DNA of 64,000 bases, from positions 5,539,001 to 5,603,000 of the forward strand of contig NZ_OY782038.1 of NCBI RefSeq assembly GCF_963677575.1, read 5' to 3'. Position numbers and translations under genes: made by a program. The notes under the pieces were generated by a model. It was not told the origin of the DNA and made no database searches. It was given only the letters and a program-made list of their open reading frames with translations. Source of the stretch: an uncultured Draconibacterium sp. (GTDB taxonomy: Bacteria; Bacteroidota; Bacteroidia; Bacteroidales; Prolixibacteraceae). Below are positions 24,397 to 32,786 of this stretch, piece by piece. Each line of letters opens with the position of its first letter. Within the stretch, counting starts at the first letter, position 1.

Positions 24397-26033
24397 GAAG
24401 AAGTGCTAATTTTAGCATGGTCGAGCGCTTTTTCAAACGAATCTTCCATATCAACGAAGTCAATAACTTTTGAGCTGAGTCGTTTCTCCAGGTCATTTTT
24501 CAGCTGTGGAGACACACCCGATAAAATCACTTTTACTCCTTGCTTTTGAAGGATCTTAAGCGAGCTCTGCAGGTTTTTCATTCCCGTTTCGTCAACGAAT
24601 GAAACATGTCGCATACGTAGAATTAGTGTGTCACAACCCTGCCCGATTTCCTGAATAACCTCGGAATAACGACGTGCCGATGCAAAAAACAACGGGCCAC
24701 TGATTTCGTAAACCGAAACACCTTCAGGTAGCTGCGAATAGTCTTCAATTACATCCGTGTCAACAATATTGTTTATGCGTTTTTCGCTGATGTCCGACAT
24801 ACGTTTCATGAAAAGGATGGCCGATAAAACCACGCCAACTTCAATGGCTACCGTTAAGTCAACCAGAACCGTTAAAATAAAGGTGGTAAGTAGTACAATA
24901 ATATCGAAAACAGATCCTTTCAGAATAGATGCAAACGAACGCCATTCGCTCATGTTATAGGCAACGATTATTAAAATTCCGGCCAGGCACGACATGGGAA
25001 TCAATTTGGCCCATTTGCCCAAAAACAGCATAATCAGCAACAAGGTAATGGCATGTGCAATACCTGCAATTGGTGTGCGTCCGCCGTTTTTTACATTGGT
25101 TGCAGTACGTGCAATCGCTCCGGTGGCAGGAATACCGCCAAAAAAGGGTGTAACAACATTGGCAATCCCCTGTGCGATCAATTCGGTATTCGAGCGGTGT
25201 TTTCCACTAATCATTCCATCGGCAACCACTGCCGACAATAACGACTCGATACCACCAAGAAGAGCAATTGTTAAAGCTGGCTCCAGGTAATTTTGAAGGT
25301 CGTTCAAACGAATCTGAGGAATACTAAAATGAATGGTATTGCTGATTTCACCAAAATACGTTTCGATAGTTGCAATAGGGATTTTAAAAACCTGAACAAC
25401 CAGTGTGACAAGGATAATGGCAATAAACGATCCCGGTATTTTTTTTACAAATTTACCGCTGATTAGCGTTATGGCAATTGTAGTCAATGTTACCAGCAAG
25501 GCTGCAATATTTACATTGCCCAGATTACTAATATAAACGTGCCATTTTTCCAGAAATCCCGATGGAAGGTCGGTAATAGTTAATCCCAGCGCGTCTTTTA
25601 TTTGAGTAGAAAAAATGACCAATGCAATACCACTTGTAAATCCAACGATAAGCGGGTGGGGGATAAATTTTAGCAAAGTTCCCAATTTTAACACTCCAAA
25701 CAGAATCAGAATTATTCCGGCCAGTACGGTAGAAATGATTAAACCATTTACGCCGTATTGTTGCACAATTCCGTAAACTATAACAATAAAAGCTCCGGTC
25801 GGACCGCCAATCTGAACGCGGCTACCACCTAAAAAAGAAATAAGAAAACCGGCAACAACAGCGGTAATCAGACCTTTTTCGGGAGAAACGCCTGAAGCAA
25901 CAGCAAAAGCGATTGCCAATGGGAGGGCAACAATACCAACAACAACTCCGGCTAATACATCCGAAGTAATTTGTTTTTTACTGATGCCATTTTTTAAAAT
26001 CGTAAATAGTTTGGGCTTAAATATTGTATTCAT
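24393..26033 (-). CDS. SulP-family anion transporter with STAS domain
   Basis: A 546-residue membrane protein beginning with the SulP membrane domain (about residues 18-410, including LAGVVVGIVALPLAIAFAVASGVSPEKGL and GGSRVQIGGPTGAF, the signature of the family). It ends with a STAS domain (about 435-540, with DTLILRMRHVSFVDETGM). SulP proteins move sulfate, bicarbonate, nitrate or organic anions; this one cannot be assigned a substrate from sequence. No carbonic anhydrase gene is adjacent. A good -7 box lies just upstream. Its end overlaps the convergent oxidoreductase by 4 bp. Confidence 0.92.
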   Translation of the reverse strand: MNTIFKPKLFTILKNGISKKQITSDVLAGVVVGIVALPLAIAFAVASGVSPEKGLITAVVAGFLISFLGGSRVQIGGPTGAFIVIVYGIVQQYGVNGLIISTVLAGIILILFGVLKLGTLLKFIPHPLIVGFTSGIALVIFSTQIKDALGLTITDLPSGFLEKWHVYISNLGNVNIAALLVTLTTIAITLISGKFVKKIPGSFIAIILVTLVVQVFKIPIATIETYFGEISNTIHFSIPQIRLNDLQNYLEPALTIALLGGIESLLSAVVADGMISGKHRSNTELIAQGIANVVTPFFGGIPATGAIARTATNVKNGGRTPIAGIAHAITLLLIMLFLGKWAKLIPMSCLAGILIIVAYNMSEWRSFASILKGSVFDIIVLLTTFILTVLVDLTVAIEVGVVLSAILFMKRMSDISEKRINNIVDTDVIEDYSQLPEGVSVYEISGPLFFASARRYSEVIQEIGQGCDTLILRMRHVSFVDETGMKNLQSSLKILQKQGVKVILSGVSPQLKNDLEKRLSSKVIDFVDMEDSFEKALDHAKISTSS

Positions 26034-26052
26034 GATACTGACGAAATTTCGC

Positions 26053-26061
26053 GCAAAATTA
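26053..26061 (-). promoter_or_regulatory. Candidate -7 promoter box for the SulP gene
   Basis: Minus-strand TAATTTTGC fits TAnnTTTG plus C, 20 bases before the ATG at 26033. The implied leader is very short. Confidence 0.5.
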
Positions 26062-26206
26062 CATGTAATACCGTCTTATTGTTCAGAACTTAAGTTAGAA
26101 AATTGATAGATTCGCTTAGGAGCAGAAAATCAGTGGGTTACGATGTGTAGTTTTCTTAACATTGGCTACTGCTCTCAAAATTATATAAATAAAACTGCAA
26201 CAAATC

Positions 26207-27124
26207 TTAGTATAGCCTCTTTAATTCGGTTTCCATTCGTGAGATGTAATTGTCAACCTGATCTTTTGTTTCAAAACCTACAATCATCATATCAACACAA
26301 CCTAATCCAAGAACAAATCGTAAAGCATTATCTATTTTTTCACTGTCGTTTCGTAATTGACCGTTTCCAACAAGCTTCATTCCTATTACACCTTTTCCTG
26401 CCTGGTGCAATTGCTGAATTACCTCTACTACTTCTTGTGGATCGGGTTTGTCCATGGCAATTCCGTACGGATTGATTCGTGCGTGTAAAACATCAACCCA
26501 CGGACTTTTAACGGCAGCTTTCATAGCATCTAACGAATGTACAGATACACCATGAGCTTTTATAATTCCTTTGGCTTTCAGGTTCGAAAGAATTTCCATT
26601 TGGGGCTTCAAGGTTTCTGTCCAGTCCTCGTCAACCATACAATGTATTTGTACTAAATCGATGTAATCGGTGTTCAGTTCTTTGCGGAAGCGGTCTACCA
26701 CAACATCAGCATCGGGGCGTTCTTTCTCCGGAATTCCACTCGGCCGCGTCCATATTTTTGTAGTAAGCGTTAGTTCTTCACGGTTCATTTCTGTCATCGC
26801 TTCGGCAAAAAGCCCGTGCGTGCCGTAAGTATCGGCCAAATCAAAATACCTGATCCCTTTATTGTAGGCGTGATGCAATAAACCGAGGCTGGTGTTTTTA
26901 TCCTGCTTGGTAAGGAAACTGCTGCGGTTGGTAGCGTGTACTCCGGTTCCCATTCCCAGCAGTGTTGTTTTTATCCCTGAATTTCCCAACTCCACCAACT
27001 GAAAAGGATCGTGACTTCGGGCCGGAATATTGCCTGCATAAATTGGATTTGAGAATAATACATGTGCCGTGCCCGCGCTAAGGGCTCCGATAAATTTCCG
27101 TCGATTCATTTGAAAGTTGGCCAT
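26207..27124 (-). CDS. Exported aldo/keto reductase
   Basis: A 305-residue protein. NRRKFIGALSAGTAHVLFS near the start is a twin-arginine signal, so it is probably exported with its cofactor bound. The AKR catalytic tetrad is intact: D95 and Y100 in YFDLADTYG, K123 in LTTKIW and H161 in LVQIHCM. The phosphate-binding region near the C-terminus is shortened compared with cytoplasmic AKRs. The substrate is unknown; exported AKRs of this type are common in Bacteroidota and Planctomycetes. The FRG-domain gene is upstream on the same strand, 76 bp away. Confidence 0.9.
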   Translation of the reverse strand: MANFQMNRRKFIGALSAGTAHVLFSNPIYAGNIPARSHDPFQLVELGNSGIKTTLLGMGTGVHATNRSSFLTKQDKNTSLGLLHHAYNKGIRYFDLADTYGTHGLFAEAMTEMNREELTLTTKIWTRPSGIPEKERPDADVVVDRFRKELNTDYIDLVQIHCMVDEDWTETLKPQMEILSNLKAKGIIKAHGVSVHSLDAMKAAVKSPWVDVLHARINPYGIAMDKPDPQEVVEVIQQLHQAGKGVIGMKLVGNGQLRNDSEKIDNALRFVLGLGCVDMMIVGFETKDQVDNYISRMETELKRLY

Positions 27125-27200
27125 AAGGATATTTTTAAGTCGTTTAAATTAAAACCGGGTGTAGCTGAATTTGTTGACAACAAATGGTTTATCCCGCTAA

Positions 27201-28007
27201 TTACAGTTTTGGTCGGTAATGTCGTTTTAACCAGCTTGCCAGGCCATCAAGTCCGGGGAAAAGTACCCGTTCAGTGATATTCGCCTGATCGAGTTTATCG
27301 CGTACTTCCCATTTTAATTCAGCCGGAATAATAATGCGCCGGTAAAGTTCGGGATGTTTTATCAGCCATTCATCTAAAACCGATGTGGCGCTTGTCATTA
27401 CCGAAAACAGCGCAAATTGGTTTACAATCCGGTCGTCGATCGATGGCGGTTCAAAAAACAAAGCATGTCCGCTTCCAATGGTCTCATCCAATTTCTGAAT
27501 AGTAGGGAAAACAGATTCCAGCATTTCGACGGTGAAAGCATTGCATTTCTCAAGTGTAAGCAAAGCTTTTAAAGGCTCAGGAATCAGGCGGTTTACTTGT
27601 ACAAAATCTACTTTCCAAATCACGCCATCCAAATCATATTTTTCGGTGTTTGACGTAGCAAAATGCATGGCAATATATGGCGAGTAAGTCCAGTCGAGCA
27701 AACGTGTTGCCAATCCATGGTGCTGGGCAAGTACCAGTGCCCGAAGTGGAGTGTTCGCCAGCGAGAAATCGTCGATACGGGCATATTTACGGAAATTACG
27801 AAGCATGTGATATTCCAGTTCTGGCCGTTCCCCGCAATTGCGAACAAAGCTGTTCTCCAGTTTGTAATGGCAGTCGGAGAGGCCGCGAAATGCAAAGTCG
27901 GATCGAAAGCGGCCAAGATCCGGTTTCCACGACTGGTGGTAAACTTCCTGTGTTAATTCTTCCCAACTGTTAACCTGAATATCGTTTGATGTGATCTCGC
28001 AATTCAT
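27201..28007 (-). CDS. FRG-domain protein of unknown function
   Basis: A 268-residue soluble protein with the FRG signature: FAFRGLSD (F40-R41-G42) early and QHHGLATRLLDWTYSP (about 95-110), the conserved HxGxxTRLLDWT block of the domain. No membrane segment or signal is seen. The family is widespread in bacteria and phages, has no established biochemical activity, and often sits in accessory regions. Here its neighbours are an exported aldo/keto reductase (downstream) and a small membrane protein gene separated by a terminator (upstream), giving no functional hint. Confidence 0.85.
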   Translation of the reverse strand: MNCEITSNDIQVNSWEELTQEVYHQSWKPDLGRFRSDFAFRGLSDCHYKLENSFVRNCGERPELEYHMLRNFRKYARIDDFSLANTPLRALVLAQHHGLATRLLDWTYSPYIAMHFATSNTEKYDLDGVIWKVDFVQVNRLIPEPLKALLTLEKCNAFTVEMLESVFPTIQKLDETIGSGHALFFEPPSIDDRIVNQFALFSVMTSATSVLDEWLIKHPELYRRIIIPAELKWEVRDKLDQANITERVLFPGLDGLASWLKRHYRPKL

Positions 28008-28044
28008 AATGCAATAGTTCAGAATTTAGAGTTATCTAATGTAC

Positions 28045-28084
28045 GAAAAAACAAAACAGGAAACCATTAAATGATTTCCTGTTT
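28045..28084 (-). terminator. Terminator between the small membrane protein and FRG genes
   Basis: A perfect 10-bp stem AAACAGGAAA (28054-28063) / TTTCCTGTTT (28075-28084). Reading the minus strand it is followed by TGTTTTTT. It separates the small upstream gene from the FRG gene. Confidence 0.75.
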
Positions 28085-28124
28085 GCTGCTTAATTCTTTG
28101 TTGTTTATTTCTATGAGGAGGGTG

Positions 28125-28340
28125 TTATTCCATACTTTCTTTGGAGACTGTTTTTTCTTTTTCCGGGGCGTCTTTTTCTGCTTCTGCTTCAAAAGATGTA
28201 CATTTTTCGGGCTCAGTAGTTTTTACTTTATGTGTAATAATTTTTTCCACCGGGTTTGATTTCTTCACCAGATCGATTTTGTTGCTGATCTTCAATCCGA
28301 GAATGTAAAAAATTGAGGAGATGAGGATAAGAGCTTTCAT
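28125..28340 (-). CDS. Small membrane-anchored hypothetical protein
   Basis: A 71-residue open frame: a short hydrophobic N-terminal segment (MKALILISSIFYILGL) followed by a highly charged Lys/Glu tail. It has a terminator directly after it and no overlap with a longer frame, which supports it being real. It is not recognised as any family; an inner-membrane anchored small protein or secreted peptide would both fit. Confidence 0.45.
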   Translation of the reverse strand: MKALILISSIFYILGLKISNKIDLVKKSNPVEKIITHKVKTTEPEKCTSFEAEAEKDAPEKEKTVSKESME

Positions 28341-28518
28341 GGTGTTTTCTGTTTTAATTCGAACACCAATTTATGTAAACGTCAGTAAATACCGAAATTA
28401 TATCTGTGAACGAACTGATTTACTCTGCCAACGACATTTTTAGCTCTGCGAAAGGATTCACTTGATCGATTATCGGTTTGTGCCGAACTGGAGAAATTTT
28501 ATCGTATACGTGGAGCTT

Positions 28519-29220
28519 TTAGAGTTTCAGTTTTGCCAGGTAATCGTGATGCGTTCCTTTTTCCACTAAAGTACAGTTATAACCGATTTCGTTGGCAATA
28601 AGTTGCAGGGTGTTAAAATCGATAAAAAGCCAGTCGAACTGCGCCTTCTCTTTCCTAAAACTCACTTTGTACTGCATTTCGCCGTAGTAGTTGTTGTTGG
28701 CAATATCCACCCATTGCGACCCGTCTTCTTCCTCAAAAAGGTATTTAATATCCGACGAGTCAATTAAAACCTGTCCACCTTCCAACAGAAGACTTTTAAG
28801 GTGAGTCAGCAATTTTTTCAACCCTGCAATGGTGCCTCCAATGCCCGATCCGTTCATTAGCAACAAAATGGTGTTGAATTGTTTTTCGTTGTACTCAAAA
28901 ATATCGGCATGAACTACTTTTACAATTCCCTGTTTGCGCATCACTTCAACCGAAACTTCCGATTTTTCGAGAGCCGTAACGCTGTAGCCTTTTTTCTGCA
29001 GAATGAGCGAATGACAACCCGCCGCTGCACCAATATCTAAAATGCGGCCTTTGCAATTTTTCAGTGCAACTTTTTCGATTTTTGGAAGTTCTTTCTCCTT
29101 GCGAAAAAAATACGATGGGGCAATAGTTTCGCCTTCGGTGTAGTTCGAATCTACTTGAATTTGAGGAGCTTTTCCTCGTTCAAAATATTCTTTAATGGCC
29201 AGGCCAATCGGATCATTCAT
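28519..29220 (-). CDS. Class I SAM-dependent methyltransferase
   Basis: A 233-residue protein with motif I ILDIGAAAGCHS at about 60-71, the acidic post-I residue in VTALEKSEVSVEVM and a motif-III-like HADIFEY, then MNGSGIGGTIAGLKKLL. The fold is clear but the methyl acceptor is not; small-molecule methyltransferases are the closest general type. It is followed by a 178-bp gap without gene. PhzF-like and TonB-receptor genes lie upstream on the same strand, but the 151-bp gap suggests separate transcription. Confidence 0.83.
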   Translation of the reverse strand: MNDPIGLAIKEYFERGKAPQIQVDSNYTEGETIAPSYFFRKEKELPKIEKVALKNCKGRILDIGAAAGCHSLILQKKGYSVTALEKSEVSVEVMRKQGIVKVVHADIFEYNEKQFNTILLLMNGSGIGGTIAGLKKLLTHLKSLLLEGGQVLIDSSDIKYLFEEEDGSQWVDIANNNYYGEMQYKVSFRKEKAQFDWLFIDFNTLQLIANEIGYNCTLVEKGTHHDYLAKLKL

Positions 29221-29371
29221 CTTTACTTATAACTATTGAATTTGTGTGCGTTTTGCTTTTATCCTCACCAGAATATACGACTTTACTTTAAGTTAAGCTA
29301 TACCTTTTTACAAATAAATTTGAATAAAGTTTAGGTGCTTCTTTCGAAATAAATACGAAAGGAATTAATGG

Positions 29372-30157
29372 CTAAATATTAATGGTTCCTACCAGATAAG
29401 TTACCGCTTTTCCGCCAATCTCGACGCGGTCGTCAAGATGCTTGCAATGTAGTACTCCACCTCTTTTCGATATCTGTTTCGCCAGCATATTTTGCTTGTT
29501 AAGTTGCTCCGACCAGTATGGAATTAACATGGTGTGTGCCGACCCGGTTACAGGATCTTCGTTAATACCTACTGATGGTGCAAAAAAGCGCGATACAAAG
29601 TCGTATTTCTCCGATTTGGCCGTACAAATTATGCCTCGCGAAGTAGCCTCTAACATTTTCGCAAAATCGGGCTCCAGGTTGTAAATGTCGTTTTCAGTTT
29701 TAAAAACCAACATCAGGTCTTCGCGGCCTTTAAAACATTCCTGCGGATGAATTCCAAACGCCGTTTTTAAATCGGAGTGAATATATTTGGCCTCCACTTC
29801 TGATGACGGGAAGTTTAATACCAACAGGTTGCCTTCTTTTTTTACACTCAGTTTTCCGCTTCTCGACTGAAAACAAATGCTATCGGCAGTGTAATTTAAG
29901 TGCTGAAACATAACATGCGAAGTTGCCAAAGTAGCATGACCGCAAAGATCAACCTCGGCTTCGGGAGTAAACCAGCGAATATGGTAGCAGTTGTCTTTTT
30001 TTATAAAAAATGCTGTTTCTGAGAGGTTGTTTTCCTGTGCCAGTTTTTGCATGACATCATCCGGAAGCCACTTGTCATTTAGTGGAATTACGGCTGCGGG
30101 GTTTCCTTCAAATACTTTTTCGGCGAAGGCATCAACTTGGTATACAGTTAGGTTCAT
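29372..30157 (-). CDS. PhzF-family protein (isomerase/epimerase fold)
   Basis: About 261 residues from the ATG at 30157 (MNLTVYQVDAFAEKVFEGNP), the canonical PhzF start. The frame is open to 30202, but those 15 codons do not match the family. EGNPAAVIPL, NNLSETAFF (with the catalytic Glu), WFTPEAEVDLCGHATLA and NEDPVTGSAHT are the family's conserved blocks. Members resemble diaminopimelate epimerase; only a few have known roles (phenazine formation, trans-2,3-dihydro-3-hydroxyanthranilate isomerisation). With no phenazine genes nearby, a generic isomerase role is more likely. Confidence 0.9.
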   Translation of the reverse strand: MNLTVYQVDAFAEKVFEGNPAAVIPLNDKWLPDDVMQKLAQENNLSETAFFIKKDNCYHIRWFTPEAEVDLCGHATLATSHVMFQHLNYTADSICFQSRSGKLSVKKEGNLLVLNFPSSEVEAKYIHSDLKTAFGIHPQECFKGREDLMLVFKTENDIYNLEPDFAKMLEATSRGIICTAKSEKYDFVSRFFAPSVGINEDPVTGSAHTMLIPYWSEQLNKQNMLAKQISKRGGVLHCKHLDDRVEIGGKAVTYLVGTINI

Positions 30158-30290
30158 ATAGTAACTAATTAAGTTGTAAGGCAAAGGTAATCTATTGGTC
30201 ACAATAGTTCATATCAACGGCGTCGCGCAACAAAGTTTTAATGTTGCTTAAACATTACATTATGTAATTAATTAGGTATGTTGCTGTAAT

Positions 30291-32702
30291 TTAGAATTTT
30301 ACCGTAAGTTTTAAGTTGAATTTTCTTGATGTAAGATAATTAGGAACAGCATACTGGTCGCCATAAATACTTGATACCCAAAAATAGGAGATGGTATTGT
30401 TGATGTCCAGCAAGTTAAATACCTCGAGGCTTAGCGATAAATCGGTAATATGCTTGAAGAACGGGCTATTTGAACGATTTGCCCGGCTAATAAATACCTT
30501 TGAAAATCCAAGGTCGATACGGCGGTAGGGCGGCATACGAAATACATCCTGGTAACGTTCGCCATTTGGCGGCCCGGTTGGAAGTCGTGCTCCGTAAAAT
30601 CCTGACAATTGCATTTTGTAGCTTGGATTTCCCGGTAAATAATCCTGGAAAAATAAACTAAAATTCATCCACTGATCAGTAGGGCGGGGAATCATTCCGT
30701 GCCCGTCGCCTTTTATATCTTCTTCGGTTTGCAGGAACGATAAACTTGCCCACGATTGCAATCCGCTTACAAACTCACCATTAATTTTAAAATCAATCCC
30801 GGTAGCATAACCGGTTGCTTCTTGCTCAGCAAGGTAACGTATGCGAACATTATCAATTTGGTAAGGAATCAGGCGGTTCATGTGTTTGTAGTAGGCCTCG
30901 GAAGTAAAACGAAACGGGCGATCCCAGGCAGTAAAAAGCAGGTCGGTGCCACCAACTACCTGAAACGAACGCTGTGCTTTCGAGTCGTAATTAATGTATC
31001 CGTCGCTTTGTTTCAGCTCCTTAAAAAACGGCGACTGATGATACCATCCGGCCGATAAACGGAACGACATTTTTTTCTCCCATTCGGGGAAGTAACTTAA
31101 TGTAGCGCGCGGACTAATGAGCAGTTCGTTGTTAAAATCCCAGTAATTGAATCGGACACCACCGGTGAGATACAAATCGCCATTTTGGGTGGGCATGCCC
31201 CAACTGTCCTGAATGTAACCGGTTATACGGTTTGAACTGATTTTGTTTTTGGCAGTAAGTGTGTAAAACAAATTTACTTCGCTATCAGAATAAGGAATGG
31301 AATAACCGGCAGAATCGCGGTAGATCCATTCATTTAGCTCGTCGTTTATTTTTTCGTGCTGAAATTTAATTCCCCAGTTTAGCAGGTGTTTCTCTGAGTT
31401 TAATGCTCCTTTGTGCGAAAAGCTGTAAACTGTGGCATCCAGACTGTTTCGGGCATGATTGATAAAGGTCCCAACACCTAAATTCAGCGTGCTGTCGCCA
31501 AATTCATCCGAGCCCATATTGCGCTCCAACTGGTTTAGATAGTACTGTCCCTGAATATCGTAAGTCTCTTTTTCTTTGGCATGGTAAGCTGATGCAATAA
31601 ACTTCAGGTTCAGGTTGGCATTAGGATGATAATTAGCGGTTACCGCACCTAAATAGGTTTCAAAATCATCCTGTTCCTGCCCGTCAAAATAAATCCGGGT
31701 GTTTAGCGGATTTTGCCATGTTCCAAAAGTTGTTTCGCGGGTTTGAGGAATAAAATTGTATTGATTTTGTGCTACGTTACCCAAAAATGATAGGTCGAAT
31801 TTTTCGTTAAACTGGTAAGTTATGTAGGTTTGAAAATCGAGAAATCGTGGATCGTACTCGCCTTCTTCATCCAAAGTCCCCAGCATGTAACGGTTGGTTT
31901 TGTAGCGGATTCCTGAGATATGCGAAAGTTTTCCGTTTAGCGCAACGTCTTCAAAATGCGCCGAAGCACCGAGCATGCTGACCGACGCCGATCCGCTAAA
32001 GTCGCTTGGTTTACGGTATTTTATATCGAGCACCGACGACATTTTATCGCCGTATTTGGCATTAAATCCACCTGCCGAAAAATCGATGGTAGAAACCATA
32101 TCGCTGTTAATAAAGCTCAAACCTTCCTGTTGCCCCGAGCGAATCAGGAAAGGACGGTAAACCTCAACATCGTTTACATAAACCAGGTTTTCATCGAAAT
32201 TACCACCACGCACGGTGTATTGCGAGCTTAACTCGTTATTTGACGAAACGCCGGGCAAGGTTTTTAATCCGGCTTCAATACCACCCGATGCACTCGAGAT
32301 GGAGTTGAGAATCTTCGGATCGAGACTAACAATACTTCCGCCGTTGCGTCGCTGTTCTTTTACTATTATTTCTGCCAGTTCGAGATTGGTCTCGGGCATT
32401 GTAATTTGTTTGATAACTGTTTCTTCGCGATTGGCGTAAACCGAATCTTGAAAGGTTTGATACCCCAGCGATGAAAAAATTACCGTGAGTTGTTTGCGCG
32501 CCGGAATACGAAGCAGGAATTCGCCGTCGGCAGTTGTTGTGGTTCCAAGGGTTGGATATTCTTTCAGTACCACATTTACCATATCAATCGGAACACCGTT
32601 CTGATCTTTGATAACACCTTTTAAAGTTGCATTGTTACTTTGCCCAAAAGCAATGATTTGGATTAGTAGTAAGAAGAATAGTAAGGTAAAGTTTTTCATC
32701 AT
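30291..32702 (-). CDS. TonB-dependent outer-membrane receptor with N-terminal carboxypeptidase-regulatory-like domain
   Basis: About 803 residues from the ATG at 32702 (MKNFTLLFFLLLIQIIAFGQ signal peptide; the ATG immediately before at 32705-side codons adds only one Met). A carboxypeptidase-regulatory-like beta domain (about 25-105; GVIKDQNGVPIDMVNV, DGEFLLRIP) is followed by a plug with VRGGNFDENLVYVNDVEVYRP, then a beta-barrel ending in FNLKLTVKF with a terminal Phe. It lacks the longer SusC-type plug signature and has no SusD partner, so the ligand may be a siderophore, peptide or small glycan. The esterase gene lies upstream on the same strand with an 84-bp gap and could share a transcript. 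Confidence 0.9.
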   Translation of the reverse strand: MMKNFTLLFFLLLIQIIAFGQSNNATLKGVIKDQNGVPIDMVNVVLKEYPTLGTTTTADGEFLLRIPARKQLTVIFSSLGYQTFQDSVYANREETVIKQITMPETNLELAEIIVKEQRRNGGSIVSLDPKILNSISSASGGIEAGLKTLPGVSSNNELSSQYTVRGGNFDENLVYVNDVEVYRPFLIRSGQQEGLSFINSDMVSTIDFSAGGFNAKYGDKMSSVLDIKYRKPSDFSGSASVSMLGASAHFEDVALNGKLSHISGIRYKTNRYMLGTLDEEGEYDPRFLDFQTYITYQFNEKFDLSFLGNVAQNQYNFIPQTRETTFGTWQNPLNTRIYFDGQEQDDFETYLGAVTANYHPNANLNLKFIASAYHAKEKETYDIQGQYYLNQLERNMGSDEFGDSTLNLGVGTFINHARNSLDATVYSFSHKGALNSEKHLLNWGIKFQHEKINDELNEWIYRDSAGYSIPYSDSEVNLFYTLTAKNKISSNRITGYIQDSWGMPTQNGDLYLTGGVRFNYWDFNNELLISPRATLSYFPEWEKKMSFRLSAGWYHQSPFFKELKQSDGYINYDSKAQRSFQVVGGTDLLFTAWDRPFRFTSEAYYKHMNRLIPYQIDNVRIRYLAEQEATGYATGIDFKINGEFVSGLQSWASLSFLQTEEDIKGDGHGMIPRPTDQWMNFSLFFQDYLPGNPSYKMQLSGFYGARLPTGPPNGERYQDVFRMPPYRRIDLGFSKVFISRANRSNSPFFKHITDLSLSLEVFNLLDINNTISYFWVSSIYGDQYAVPNYLTSRKFNLKLTVKF

Positions 32703-32786
32703 TGGAACAAAACTAGGCAAACACGTTTTATAATGAACATTATATTGATTAATAAATTGTGCGATCGGGATAATTTTATCTACAAT

